Positions 20,392 to 31,225 of a DNA stretch of 64,000 bases are shown here, piece by piece (position 1 is the stretch's first letter; each line of letters begins with the position of its first letter). Made by a program: the position numbers and the translations under genes. The notes below the pieces were generated by a model. It was given only the letters and a program-made list of their open reading frames with translations. It had not been told where the DNA came from and made no database searches. The stretch is from Eucalyptus grandis (lineage: Eukaryota > Streptophyta > Magnoliopsida > Myrtales > Myrtaceae), in NCBI RefSeq assembly GCF_016545825.1, contig NC_052619.1:10059501-10123500 (forward strand), given 5' to 3'.

Positions 20392-23300
20392 CTTTTGTGT
20401 AGGGGTGGCAAATGGATGGGTCAGATCGGATATGGGTCGGATCGAAAATGAGTCGACCCATATTTGACATATTTAACCCGTTTTGACTTATATTTTTGTA
20501 GTGTAAATTTAATGACCCATACTCGACTCAACCAATACCTGACTTATTCCCAACCCGACCTGTATTACTAAAACATACTTATTGTTAAAATATTTTTATG
20601 CAATACAAGTTTTTTAACAATTTTTATGCAATACATATTTTTTAACAATTTTTATGTAATACAAATTTAATGGTTAATTTTTATAATTCTTTTTAAAATA
20701 TTTTTTAAAAATCGATTTTTTAATTTTTAAAATTTTTTTAATTTTTTAATTTTTTAATTTTGTTTTAAAATAAAAAAATTAATTATTTTTATTTTAAAAA
20801 TATAATTTTTGTAATTTTTATTTTTAAAAATATCATTTTTAATTTTTAATAATTATTTTTTATTTTTCTCTTTTCTCATTTTTTTTCTTCTTCTTCTTCG
20901 GCCGGTCGCCGTCGTCATCGTGGCCGGCGGCGGCCGGCCATAGGCGAGATTGATCTCACCGGCGTCGGGCAAGGCTCAATCTCGCCAATCCGATGAGGCC
21001 AAGGCCCGCCCGACTCCGGCGAGCTCGAGTCTTGCTAGATCCGGTGGTCTTGAGCCTCGCCATTCGTCGGCGAGGCCGAGCCATGCCGGATCTAGTGAGG
21101 CTTGAGCTCACTAGCGTCGGTGAGGCCATCTCGCCTTGTCGCGTGGCGAGGCTTGAGCTCGAGCCTCACCGTCGTCGGCGAGGCCAAGCCTTGTCAAATT
21201 TGGCGAGGCTCGATCTCGCCGGATCTGGCGAGGCCGAGGCCCCGCCCAACACCGGTAAGTCTCGAGCCTCGCTAGTTGTTGGCGAGGCCGAGCCTCGCTA
21301 GTGTCGGGCGAGGCCTCAGCCTCACCAAATCTAGCAAGATCGAGCCCCGCCCGATGTTGGCGAGCTCGAGCCTCGCCAATCGTCGGCGACCTTCGAGGGA
21401 GCGGCAGAGGCAAGCCGCGGCGACGAGTGGCGGAGGCGGTGTCACGACGTAAATTTCAAGTGTGAACCACCTAGGATTTAGCTAATTAATTACTAAGCCT
21501 AAACATAGCACGGCTCTTCCAAGCTCATACCAATTCGTGACTTAAGTTCAAGTTCTTAACATGCCATTGATTTTTAATTAAGAGTCACCACTAATCTATT
21601 TTTTGATGGGTCAATTAGAAACCCAAGTAAAGTAAAGGGAGATTGACTTTACTCCTACGAACCAGAGATTGTGAATTCGAGGACTTGATTACGCTAGATT
21701 TCTCTAACGCCCTTTTGGTACATTTCTCTTTTATTTTGAAAAATGTTTGGCAAGTAGTTTGAATTGATTTTAAACTATTTCCCTAACATGTGAGGTGATC
21801 ATGCGGGTTTGCAAACCACCAATTTAAAACCCAGATAAAGCAATGAATAAATAGCAAGACTTACTTCATAGCAACGAAAGCATCTGCAGTGTTAGATCAG
21901 AATTCACATCAACAGTTCTAAATATAATTTCTAATTAACACGCAATTTCCTCTCTTTTTTTCACTTATTTAATGAGAATCATGCAATACATGCTACTAAT
22001 CTAACATAAAAAGATATGACATGACAATATGACCTAACTATATGACATAATAAGATATAATCTATACTAAAAATGGAATCAATCTATTCTAAGGCATTTT
22101 TGGTATTTTCCCTGAAAAAAAAAAAATGCGAAAATTATCTATCTAAATTAAAATATCATCTAATTTGTATTAGGAATGAGATTAAGCCAAATCCTAATTT
22201 AAACTAGAATGTTATCCTAACTTAGAAATCCCTAACTAAAATGCAATCTATCTAAAAAATTATCTAAACTTATAATAAATTAAAAAAAAAACTATTATCT
22301 AGAATTAAACTATATGAAATTTTACCCTAAAATGCAATGACATGCAAAGAATGCCCTAATTCTATTTTTATTTTTTTTGTGTTTTTATATTAATTTCGAA
22401 ATTAAAAATTGTCAAATAATTAAACATGCAACCTAAGTTAAAAAAACTAGCAACCTAAATTGATTGATTTGATATTTTTTTTTAATTTTAATCTCTAATT
22501 CTAAATGCTACTAAACTTCGATCATGTGGATCAAGATATTTTAAATAGGGAAATTAGATAAAAAAATTTACCTAATCCGATATTGAATTCCAAAATTTGG
22601 ACTCTGCGCAATCGGCTCAGGATTGCAATCGACTCTTCGACAGAGAAACGGCAACGTCACGGCAGTAGGCCTGAACCGCTACAAAATTGTCGCAGGGGAC
22701 TCCACCGATGTGGCAAGATTTTTTGAAAAAAAACCAATGCCTGACAGCGGCTAGGCAAGGAGTGGGCTAGGCTCACGTCGGGGAGAGCGACCTGCAAATG
22801 CGTTTCGTCACGTCGAGGCGGCGAGCGCCGGCGTTGCGAGTTCACGAACGGTGCAGCAGCAAGCAGCCTCGGGAATCAGCAGCACTGTCGTCAGCTCGGG
22901 ACGACGACACGAATCGCTACAGAGGATGGTGCTTCGCTGAAACCGAGCTTGCTAAATTTTATTGGTCAACGAGACAAGGTGGAGCGTGAGTGACCTGCAA
23001 AGAAGAAGAGAAAAATCCTTCTATATATATTTATTTTTTTGGCTCCCATGTGGCTCCCTCCCTCTTCGCTGGTGGACTTCAGGAAGATAGAGATTTGCTG
23101 CAAAAGTCAACCGGGATCTTGAAGGCTTGCGGTTGATTATCAGGAAAGGCCGCTGAGTCGGCGGGGTTGGAGATGAAGCCGGTGCTGGACGGGAATGCGC
23201 CGGGATTACTGAGTTCTTTGATGGGCTGAGAAATTGTTGCAATTGGCGCACAAGCATGAGCAGCCGCTGGGGACAGATGTGAAGCGTCGAAGTGCCGCCG

Positions 23301-24413
23301 GGACTGCTGAACGTTGCTCGCTGGACGTCGGCGTTACTGGGCATTCGCTGAGCAAGTTCTCGTGAATCAGCGTCGAGAAAAAACATACAATGGACAGTGA
23401 TGTTGCTGGTACGGGAATTTGGGCACGGCTGTTGAAAGTGACCAGCCTTGACCATTAAAAGACGAAATCTCTGCTCTCTCTCCTGTGGTCCTCTACATTC
23501 TGGCCGTGTTTTCAATCGTGAAGCCCCCCTTTTTGTCTATCGTGAGCTTGCTTTTATAGCGTCCGACTCTGCACTTCAAAACAGGAAATATGAATATACT
23601 AAAGAAAACCGCCTGCCGACTTCCTTCTTTTGTGAGGTTTTGTTCTTTTTTTCTTTCCCTTGTATGCATTGCGGATCCATGTGTCCTCATTGAAGAATAT
23701 TTTTTAAACATTTCTTCCCATCAGCTAATCCTTTCTTGCCTTTTTCTAATGTCCTTGTCCGCAAGTTTACATTCACACGATTCTCAAGAAATCCTTTTTC
23801 CCATTAGATCATCCATTGATTTTATTATTTTTAATAACTCACCAAAGATTGATCCAACATTGCCAAACTTCCTTGACTGTAATCGAATTTTTCCAGTTTC
23901 CGAATCTCACAAAAATGAGCTCGCGTTATCTCCTCGAAAATACTGAAAAATCCACCGTCAATTCTCTATAACGACTCGGGCTAATTTGCTCTCTCTGTGG
24001 GCTTAATCCAACTCATTAAATTAAAGTTCAGAACTACCAATTCAAATCCATCCATCACCAGCCCAATGTAAATGCAAATTAAAATAAATGTACCTAAAAT
24101 TATATGCTATGCAATTAACTATTTTTTTTTTTAGATGACTAATCGAGTTGCCAAAATTTAGGTGTCAACAGGTAGCTCAGAGGTGAGCGGCAAAGGATGA
24201 AGGTCGAAGGGCTGTGTCGCTGGGGATTTTCATGTTTTTTTAGGTTTAAAAATGGGTTGAAAATAGGTCAGAACATGTGACCCATTTTCGACCCATATAT
24301 AACTGAACTTAAAATGGGTCGAATGTGGGTCATGGCCATTACAACTTCATAACCCACATTCGACCCATTTGTAAAAAATATAGGTGCAAAATGGGTCCAC
24401 CTCTATTTTTGTG
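20392..24413. mobile_element. hAT-like element interrupted by an antisense LTR
   Basis: The left end TAGGGGTGGCAAATGG (from 20400) and the complement of the right end TAGAGGTGGACCCATTTT (to 24405) resemble each other. They also resemble the hAT-like ends at 16127 and 30856. The flanks are CTTTTGTG (20392-20399) and TTTTTGTG (24406-24413), 8 bp with one mismatch. The element proper is about 1.3 kb once the LTR at 21440-24170 is removed. Its GC-rich core (20890-21430) repeats GAGGCTCGAGCCTCGCC-like words, as do other local elements. No transposase. Confidence 0.65.
21440..24170 (-). mobile_element. Antisense LTR, related to the two other LTRs
   Basis: Read on the minus strand it begins TGTTGACACCTAAATTTTGG and ends CGTCGTGACA. 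The minus strand of 21550-21720 matches the 3' part of the other LTRs, including the GTACCGAAAGGGCATT-like and ATTAGTGGCGACTC-like blocks. Length 2731 bp, longer than its relatives. Flanks are GGCGG (21435-21439) and GGTAG (24171-24175), which could be a decayed 5-bp duplication. No internal retrotransposon region was seen, so it is probably a solo LTR. A CTATAAAAGC box lies on the minus strand near 23550-23559. Confidence 0.8.
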
Positions 24414-25060
24414 CCCCAACATGATGGACTATGAGGAAACATTTAGACAAATCTACCACGTTCGATGTCTAATGTCAATCTTTTAGGTCGCTTAAACTAA
24501 TTTTGAAATTTCTATCTTCCTTCTAAGATTATCTCTTAGTTGCTATAGGTGTGAGCGACCCTTTTGGTTGTGTATGTTATGCAAAGATTCTGTCTTGCAT
24601 AACAAGATGCTCTCCATGTTCGGGTGTTCGTGATAATTAATAAGAATAATGACACAAATTATTCTTAAACTTCGATTTAATGTACAATGTGAATCTTGAA
24701 CTTTTAATTTGTTCAATGTGATCTATGGACTTTAACCTAATGTGCAATGTGGTCCTTGAACTTTTAATTTGTTTAATGTGATCTTTGGATTTTTAATACA
24801 TGTTCAACTTAATCTCAGAACTTCATGAAAATGTTCAATATTATTCTTGAACTTGAATTAATAGAAAAATAAATTAAATATTTCAATATAATTCAAGGAC
24901 TAAGTTGAACATGTACCAAAAGTCCAAGGGCTACATTGAACAAATGAAAGTTCATGGACTATTTGTGTAATTTTCTCTAACTTTTTCTTGTTCACAGTAA
25001 TTTACTTGTTGAGAAGACTTTCTACTTCATTATGCTTGATTTCATCTTCTTTCCGCCCGT
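24414..25060. other. Upstream region of AKR gene 2 with one MITE
   Basis: Apart from the inverted-repeat element at about 24646-24973 no feature is seen. The last 60 bp before the TATA box are related to the promoter of AKR gene 1. Confidence 0.5.
24646..24973. mobile_element. MULE-like MITE upstream of AKR gene 2
   Basis: The left part (ACACAAATTATTCTTAAACTT, then TTTGTTCAATGTGATC) recurs inverted at the right (near 24895-24973). The pattern of a repeated 'TTGAACTTTTAATTTGTTCA'-type block inside each arm fits this element class. The target duplication was not resolved. Confidence 0.6.
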
Positions 25061-25070
25061 TATAAAAATA
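25061..25070 (+). promoter_or_regulatory. TATA box of AKR gene 2
   Basis: TATAAAAATA follows CCGCCCGT, the same context as in AKR gene 1, and lies 116-125 bp before the start codon. A CT microsatellite leader (about 25130-25165) follows. Confidence 0.65.
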
Positions 25071-25128
25071 AGCATTCCATTTCCTAGAACCGTCAAACTT
25101 CTTCATCTTCCATCACTAGATTTCCACC

Positions 25129-25161
<33 letters not shown>

Positions 25162-25185
25162 GCTCACGCAGAACGCAAAACACCA

Positions 25186-27462
25186 ATGGGCGACGTCGTG
25201 GTCCCAGAAGCGGTGCTGAGCACGGGCGAGAGGATGCCGCTGATTGGGATGGGAGCGGTGGCGAGCCCTCTGCCGCCGCTCGACGCACTGACATCCATAT
25301 TCCTTGAGGCAATCGAAGTTGGGTACCGCCACTTCGACACGGCGGCATGCTACGGCTCTGAAGAGGCGCTCGGGCAGGCCGTGGCTGAGGCCCTCGAACG
25401 TGGGCTCATCAAGAGCCGGGGCGACATGTTCATTACGACCAAGCTCTGGTGCACCGACGCTCATCCGAGTCTTGTTCTTCCAGCTCTCAAGAAGTCTCTC
25501 CAGTAAATACCTGATAATTTGCCTTCTGATCTCCTCCTATTTACTTTTCTGCATGACACCATTCACAGTTCTTATAATTGCTAAGTCACCAACTAATTTT
25601 AAAGACCCTACTAGAATTTCTTCCATATAAAAGTTGACACCATGCATTAGTTTTTTTCCAATCTTTCCTCTATACCATTTTTCCGCTCTTTCCTGGGTTT
25701 TACTTATGCTGTGTTCATGTTTCCTTTCTTTTTCTTTTGGCACCTGATGGATTATTGATTTGCACAGGAGGTTAGGGTTAGAGTACGTGGACCTGTATCT
25801 AATCCACTTCCCATTAAGAGTGAAGGAAGAAACGGGGGTGTGGGACGATTTCAAAGGCAAAATGCTTCCATTCGACATTAATGGGACATGGGAGGCCATG
25901 GAGGAGTGCGCCAAGCTGGGTTTGGCCAAGTCCATTGGAGTCAGCAACTTTGGCACCAAGAAGCTCTCTCAACTCCTGTTGCACGCCACAATCCCTCCTG
26001 CTGTTAACCAAGTAAAAGAGAATTCAATTATTCAAGTTCGATCTTAAGTCGAATGAGATATCAAATCAAGATTTGCTTTTCTTTTACCTTGGGGGTTCGT
26101 CATGTTTAGGTGGAGATGAATGTGGGATGGCAACAAGAGAAGCTGAGGGCGTACTGTAGAGAGAAGGGGATCCATGTGAGTGCGTGGTCTCCACTGGGCG
26201 CGAATGGAGCTTCTTGGGGTTCATTGGCGGTCATGGAGAGTCCTGTGCTTAAGGAGATCGCCATCGCCAGAGGAAAGACGGTGGCTCAGGTAAAGTTCGG
26301 TAAGACTCTAGTTATAGAGAAGTAGGCGTGAATTCGACCCCTTTTTTTAAGTAGAAGGCACTAAAATTTGAGCACGAGATCTGTTGCGTCTAAACCAAGC
26401 CCTGAACCACTCATATCGAACCCTTGCGAGTTGATTTCCATAACTTCAAATGAAAATACTGCCTTTAAAATATTATAGTAATCAAATCCCAAAAAAATAT
26501 ATATCTTAACTGTTCATTTAAAACCTACCATAAATCATAACTAAACAAATTTGGATACGACTCGTGACAAGGTAACCTAAATTGGAAAAAGCCAAGAATA
26601 TCGTGTCATTTGAAAAGACGCTTTTACTTTAGAAATTTCCTCCTCCAATTATATGAGTAAATAGGGGAAGAAATTGCATTTCCTTATCACATGACAAGGC
26701 AATGTGTACAATTTTCCTCCGTACACGTCCTTGTCAATTGAGTCTCGCTAAGGATTAAAAGTTCACGTGCGTGGCTAGTCAAAACCGTGAAGAGATGAAA
26801 CGTTTTGTGTACAGCTTCTTCATCAGCCACACGATGCAATTCGTCTTGTGATTCTAGATAAGTGTGTCGGTGCTCTTACGTATTTTTGGACCTAACTATT
26901 TGAGTGCGATCCGAAAGCAGTCATAAATAGAGCAAATCTTGTGTTAATTAAGAGCATTGGCCGTGGTTGTTGTTCGTCGACTTTGGTTGGTTATTAAAGT
27001 ACATCGATTTTGTTGGTGTGACAATTCCCTATCTAGATATATGTCCGATGCTGTCGATATGAAGCATCTCTCTCTATATTACTGCACTAAAGAATAAAAA
27101 CTTTAATCATCATTTTGTTTTGACGAAGTGGCCCACCTAAATATAGAAATCTCAATCCGTGAATAATAATCAAGTAAACTCGTACATCACCTGATTCTAT
27201 CTTCTGTGTCTCTAATATTATGTATATATCATAGATTGCACTAAGGTGGATATATGAGCAAGGGGCAAGCGTGATAGTCAAGAGTTTCAATAAAAAGAGA
27301 ATGAAAGAGAACCTGCAAATCTTCGATTGGGGACTTAGTCGAGAGGACTTGGACAAGATCAAGCTTCATATCCCACAGAAAAGAGGATTTGCTGGCGATA
27401 GATATGTTTCCGAAGATGGGCCTTACAAGTCGTTAGATGAGTTATGGGATGGTGATCCTTGA
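25186..27462 (+). CDS. NADPH-dependent aldo-keto reductase (AKR4-like), copy 2
   Basis: Four exons join in frame: 25186-25502, 25768-26011, 26110-26289, 27235-27462, giving 322 aa. The structure and intron phases are identical to copy 1; exon 2 is one codon longer, in the Glu-Thr-Gly-Val-Trp loop. Asp51, Tyr56, Lys86 and His119 and the Lys-Ser-Phe-Asn-Lys cofactor loop are all present. One difference next to the catalytic Tyr, Cys55 here versus Asn55 in copy 1, lies in the active-site region. It should be a cytosolic carbonyl reductase. Intron 3 (945 bp) is the long intron whose relatives survive in the dead copies. Intact splice sites and the TATA box suggest it is expressed; the substrate is unknown. 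Confidence 0.9.
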
Positions 27463-27688
27463 ACTTGGATCACGAGTTTATAATTTATGTACGACTATCT
27501 AGTGTAATTCTATAATGATCTCTCTTGAGAATGATGATCAACTGCTACTTTCATTCATTCCGTGTTGCAGTATGTCTGAATCGAACATTGTATTTACGCT
27601 ATCATAATCTCTTCTCTTACCCTTTGTTTGCGAAAATGGTTATTATGAAGGGGAGGGAAAAATCAAATTTGGAGAATTGAAAGTACGT

Positions 27689-28370
27689 ATGTAGGCAAGG
27701 GGAAAAAGTATCACAAAAATTTTAAACATATTGCATTTATGCCAATTTAATCATAAACCTTTTAATTATGCAAATTTGGCTCTAAACATTTTGACCCAGT
27801 GTCAATTTAGTCTGAAACTTTTTGCCTAGTGTCAATTCAGTCCTCTCGGCTAATTTTGAGTAGATGATGCCAGTCTACTTACATGGCACCACAAAGGCTA
27901 ACATGAACAATTTTTTAATAATTCAATCCTCCCAACTAATTTTTTGCCAGTGGTTAGTGATGGAGCAGGCTGGCCTCCCCTAGCCATGGTGAGGCTGAGC
28001 TGCAACAAGGGCTAGCCTGCCTAGGACAAATCTAGCGAGGCCAAGCGAGGGCTAGCGCGCCATGGCCAATGGCATGTCATCAACAAAAGGAAGAAGAAAT
28101 GAAAGAAAATAAAATAAAATAAAATAAAAAAATATACAAAATCAAAAATTATTAAGATATTATTAAAAATTATCCACGTCAACACCAACGATATCATATA
28201 AGTCTGCCAAGCATCTACATCGGTAATATCCGACCAAAATTAGCCAGAATAACTGAATTAACACCAAATCAAAAGATTTAGGATTAAATTAGGACCCTTA
28301 AAAGATTTATGATTAAATTAACGTCAATGTAATAAGTGTAGGACTTTTCTAACACTTTTATGTAAATGAA
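27689..28370. mobile_element. MULE-like element with empty site in the paralogous segment
   Basis: The body is about 27699-28359. The left end (AAAAGTATCACAAAAATTTT, then TTGCATTTATGCCAATTTAA) matches the complement of the right end over about 70 bp. The flanks read ATGTAGGCAA and ATGTAAATGAA, a plausible decayed duplication. The sister segment near 19000-19020 runs straight across the site (GTAGGCGAGCAGTTCGCG), confirming the insertion. Confidence 0.75.
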
Positions 28371-28972
28371 GCGGTTCGCAGATAAACAAATCAAGCGATG
28401 CCACCAGCAATGTCACTCGCCGGTGGTGCAATTTTCCCACTGAGACTTAAGCATAATGCTTCTTCTTTTCTTCATTTTATTTTCCTATCCACAGTACCTT
28501 TTGCTCTTTTTGTAGCCATCTGGCCAACCCGTTTGCGACCTCTAATCAGAGCGCTTCGTCTCATGCTTGAGATTATCGATGGCAATTATTATTCAATTTC
28601 GGAAAATTGAAGTTCTACTTATTTTCAAATACTTCAAAACAACTTAAAGAACTGGTTTTTCCTTTTTCAACTTCCAAATACTAGAAGGGCTCTTTCAACT
28701 TTGCTTTTTCCTTTCTTTCCTCGTTGTTTCTTATCCTCATGTTTCATTTTTTGTCGGCATGACTACACCCTCCAAATAAGACCAAACTTTTCATCGCAGA
28801 GCATCTTCCAATCTCTATGTTACCGTCTCCTCACGTACATAAAAAGACAAAATTTGGTCATTTGAAAGCCCATGAAAATAGAGATATCCTAATTCACTAA
28901 TACACTCAACTCATCTCATTAACCACATGATTTATTTTTCTGTATCTCTAGATTTTATATAAATAATACATA

Positions 28973-29170
28973 CATTGATATGTGAATAAGGGAAGTGCGA
29001 TAGTGAAGGGTTTAACAAAGGGAAAATGTAAGCAAATTTCAAAATGGAGACAGAGACAGGAGGTTTCAGATAAGATCAAACTTCAAATCCCATATAAAAG
29101 AGGATATCCAGCTGACATTTCATTTCCAAGGATGGCCCTTACTGGCCACAAGATGAGCTCTAGGATGGAA
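28973..29170 (+). pseudogene. AKR exon-4 remnant (copy 5)
   Basis: It resembles exon 4 from the Gly-Ser-Ala-Ile-Val-Lys region to ATGAGCTCTAGGATGG. An in-frame TAA appears in the AAAATGTAAGCAAATT segment and several deletions shift the frame. The flanking DNA is shared with remnant copy 4. No other exon is nearby. Confidence 0.75.
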
Positions 29171-29996
29171 CTTTCATTTGTTATTTCCAGGGTGGAACTC
29201 AACCTTATGTTTTCATCGTCACAATCTCTTCTCTTATCTTAGGTTTGGGAAATAGTAAATTAAGGATGGATAGCGAAACAAAAGAAGAAGATAATTCAAT
29301 ATGGAGAATTGAAAGTACAAGTGAATATGTGCCGAAGGCTCAGATATACTGTACTGTAAAAGGAAAATTCTCAAGGTAACTACTATAGTCCTGTGAGGCA
29401 AGTTATCCCTTGGAGTCAGCTCATTTATTTGGTAAAAACTCCCACCAATGCGATACTTAAAGCATCTGAAAATGTTAAAAAAGAAATTGTTTCAAAACAC
29501 GAAGCAATGACTTATCGAGACACAAAAAGGCTCACCGGAGAAAATCCTATACACATGAACATTGTTCATGGAACATTAGGAGTCCAAGAGTCCGCCTGTT
29601 TAGTGGTCTTGAATCTTTGACACCTTAAATTGAGCCACAATAAATGTGAGTATACTGACCCAAAAAAAAAAAGTGAGTTTGAATAGGTAAGACATCCAAG
29701 TAATTGGCATCGACTATCGAGATGATAACCGTGCAAAGCAGCCAAACGAGCTCTCCCAATTTAATTTTGCCTCAAAAGAACTCCCCCTCCTCTTCAGATT
29801 TTTGAAGATGCACTCATCGAAATTGAAAAGGAGAAATTGGCAGAAAGATTAATATGTTATTTCCAATTGCTTACGTTTCAGCTAAAATCGCAGAATCGCA
29901 GACAACCAAGGACCATTCCGTCTAGCATTAGCTCCTTGTTGCTTACATGGAAAAGCACAGAGTATGGCTTTGGCCAGACATAAAACCCTGGGTAAC
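29171..29996. other. AKR-array spacer, right edge of the array
   Basis: Blocks at 29310-29430 and 29580-29940 match spacers at 12955/15085-15180 and 15700-16020. The match stops near 29950, which I take as the right limit of the duplicated array. No gene seen. Confidence 0.5.
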
Positions 29997-30561
29997 TTAG
30001 GGCACGTTTGGTAATGATTACGTTTAGAATTTGAGTAATTCGACTAGAAATGATTATTTTTATTTGTTCAGAAGCGATTCCCGAGTAAAAAATGAGTTTG
30101 GTAATTGTCCAAAAATTTTATTCTGGAATAGAATTGCGTTTGATATCATGCTAATTGATTTTGTCCTAAATTAATTTCTTTTGATTTTTAAATAATTTTT
30201 AAATAATTTTTTATTTTTTTCCTTTTTTCTTTTCTTTTTTCCTATTCTTCTTCTTCTTCATGTGGCCGGTCGCCGGACCGGCGACCGGCTAGCGAGGGCC
30301 GGTGACGGTCACCGCGGCGTCACCGGCCCTCGGCGAGGTCGGCCCTCGTCGGCGAGCCTCGCCGGTGGCAGTGGGCCTTACCCGGATCTGGCAAGGGCGA
30401 GCCTCGCCGATGGCTGGGCTTGCCTCCGCGAGCTGTTGGATCTCGCCTTGGCTGGCGAGCCTCCAAGCAACGGACGGTGGCGGACGGCAATCGCGGGATG
30501 ACAGAAGGGAAAAATGAGAATTTCCTTTGTTTTGATTCTTTTTTTTTATTCTCGGACGAAG

Positions 30562-30602
<41 letters not shown>

Positions 30603-30740
30603 ATTATTATTCTCAATTCTCTTCCCAATCTATTCTCGGGAACAAAAATTTTACCAAACGCGATTCTCATCCCAAACTAATTCTAAAACAAAAAATCGAG
30701 AATCGAGCCTTTGTTTGGCATGTTGCCAAAGAGGCCCTTA
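29997..30740. mobile_element. PIF/Harbinger-like (Tourist-type) element with TTA duplication
   Basis: The body 30000-30737 (738 bp) begins GGGCACGTTTGG and ends CCAAAGAGGCCC. TTA lies on both sides (29997-29999, 30738-30740), the usual PIF/Harbinger target. It contains a GC-rich segment (30260-30500) and a TA microsatellite. No transposase. A hAT or other origin is possible because 3 bp is weak evidence alone. Confidence 0.6.
30566..30599. repeat. TA microsatellite
   Basis: About 16 TA units followed by TTATTATTATTATT, inside the TTA-flanked element. Confidence 0.9.
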
Positions 30741-30847
30741 GCTTCTACTTCTTCTTTTTCGCCAAAGGGAAATGCTTAACTAACAGTCACCGTTATTATT
30801 GCAAGTAACGGTGACACGGAAGATATAATCGATAAGAAAAAGCTATT

Positions 30848-31165
30848 GGTGTTATTAGGGGTGAGCATGGTTCCCGGGTAGAACAGGAACCGGAGAACCG
30901 AACCGGAGGTTCCACTCCGGTTCCGGTTCTAAGGGGCCGGTTCTGTTCCGGTTCTCTTTTCCGAAACCGGCGATTCCCGGTTCAGTTCCGGTTCCTATGG
31001 GAACCGGAACCGGCCAAGGTAAAAAAAAAAAAAAAAAAACCTAATGCCCTCCACGTCATTTCCCCCCTTTTTTTCAATCTTCCCCCCTTTCCCTTTCTTT
31101 TTCTCTCTCCATCTTTTCTCCCCTTTTTCCTCCTCGCGTCACTTCCCTATCCTCCAACTTTTTTT

Positions 31166-31225
<60 letters not shown>

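Noticed and set aside
20890..21430. Regularly spaced GAGGCTCGAGCCTCGCC-like words, at first sight a repeat array like CRISPR
   Set aside because: Spacing and sequence are irregular, and it lies inside a plant DNA transposon. CRISPR arrays are not expected in a plant genome.
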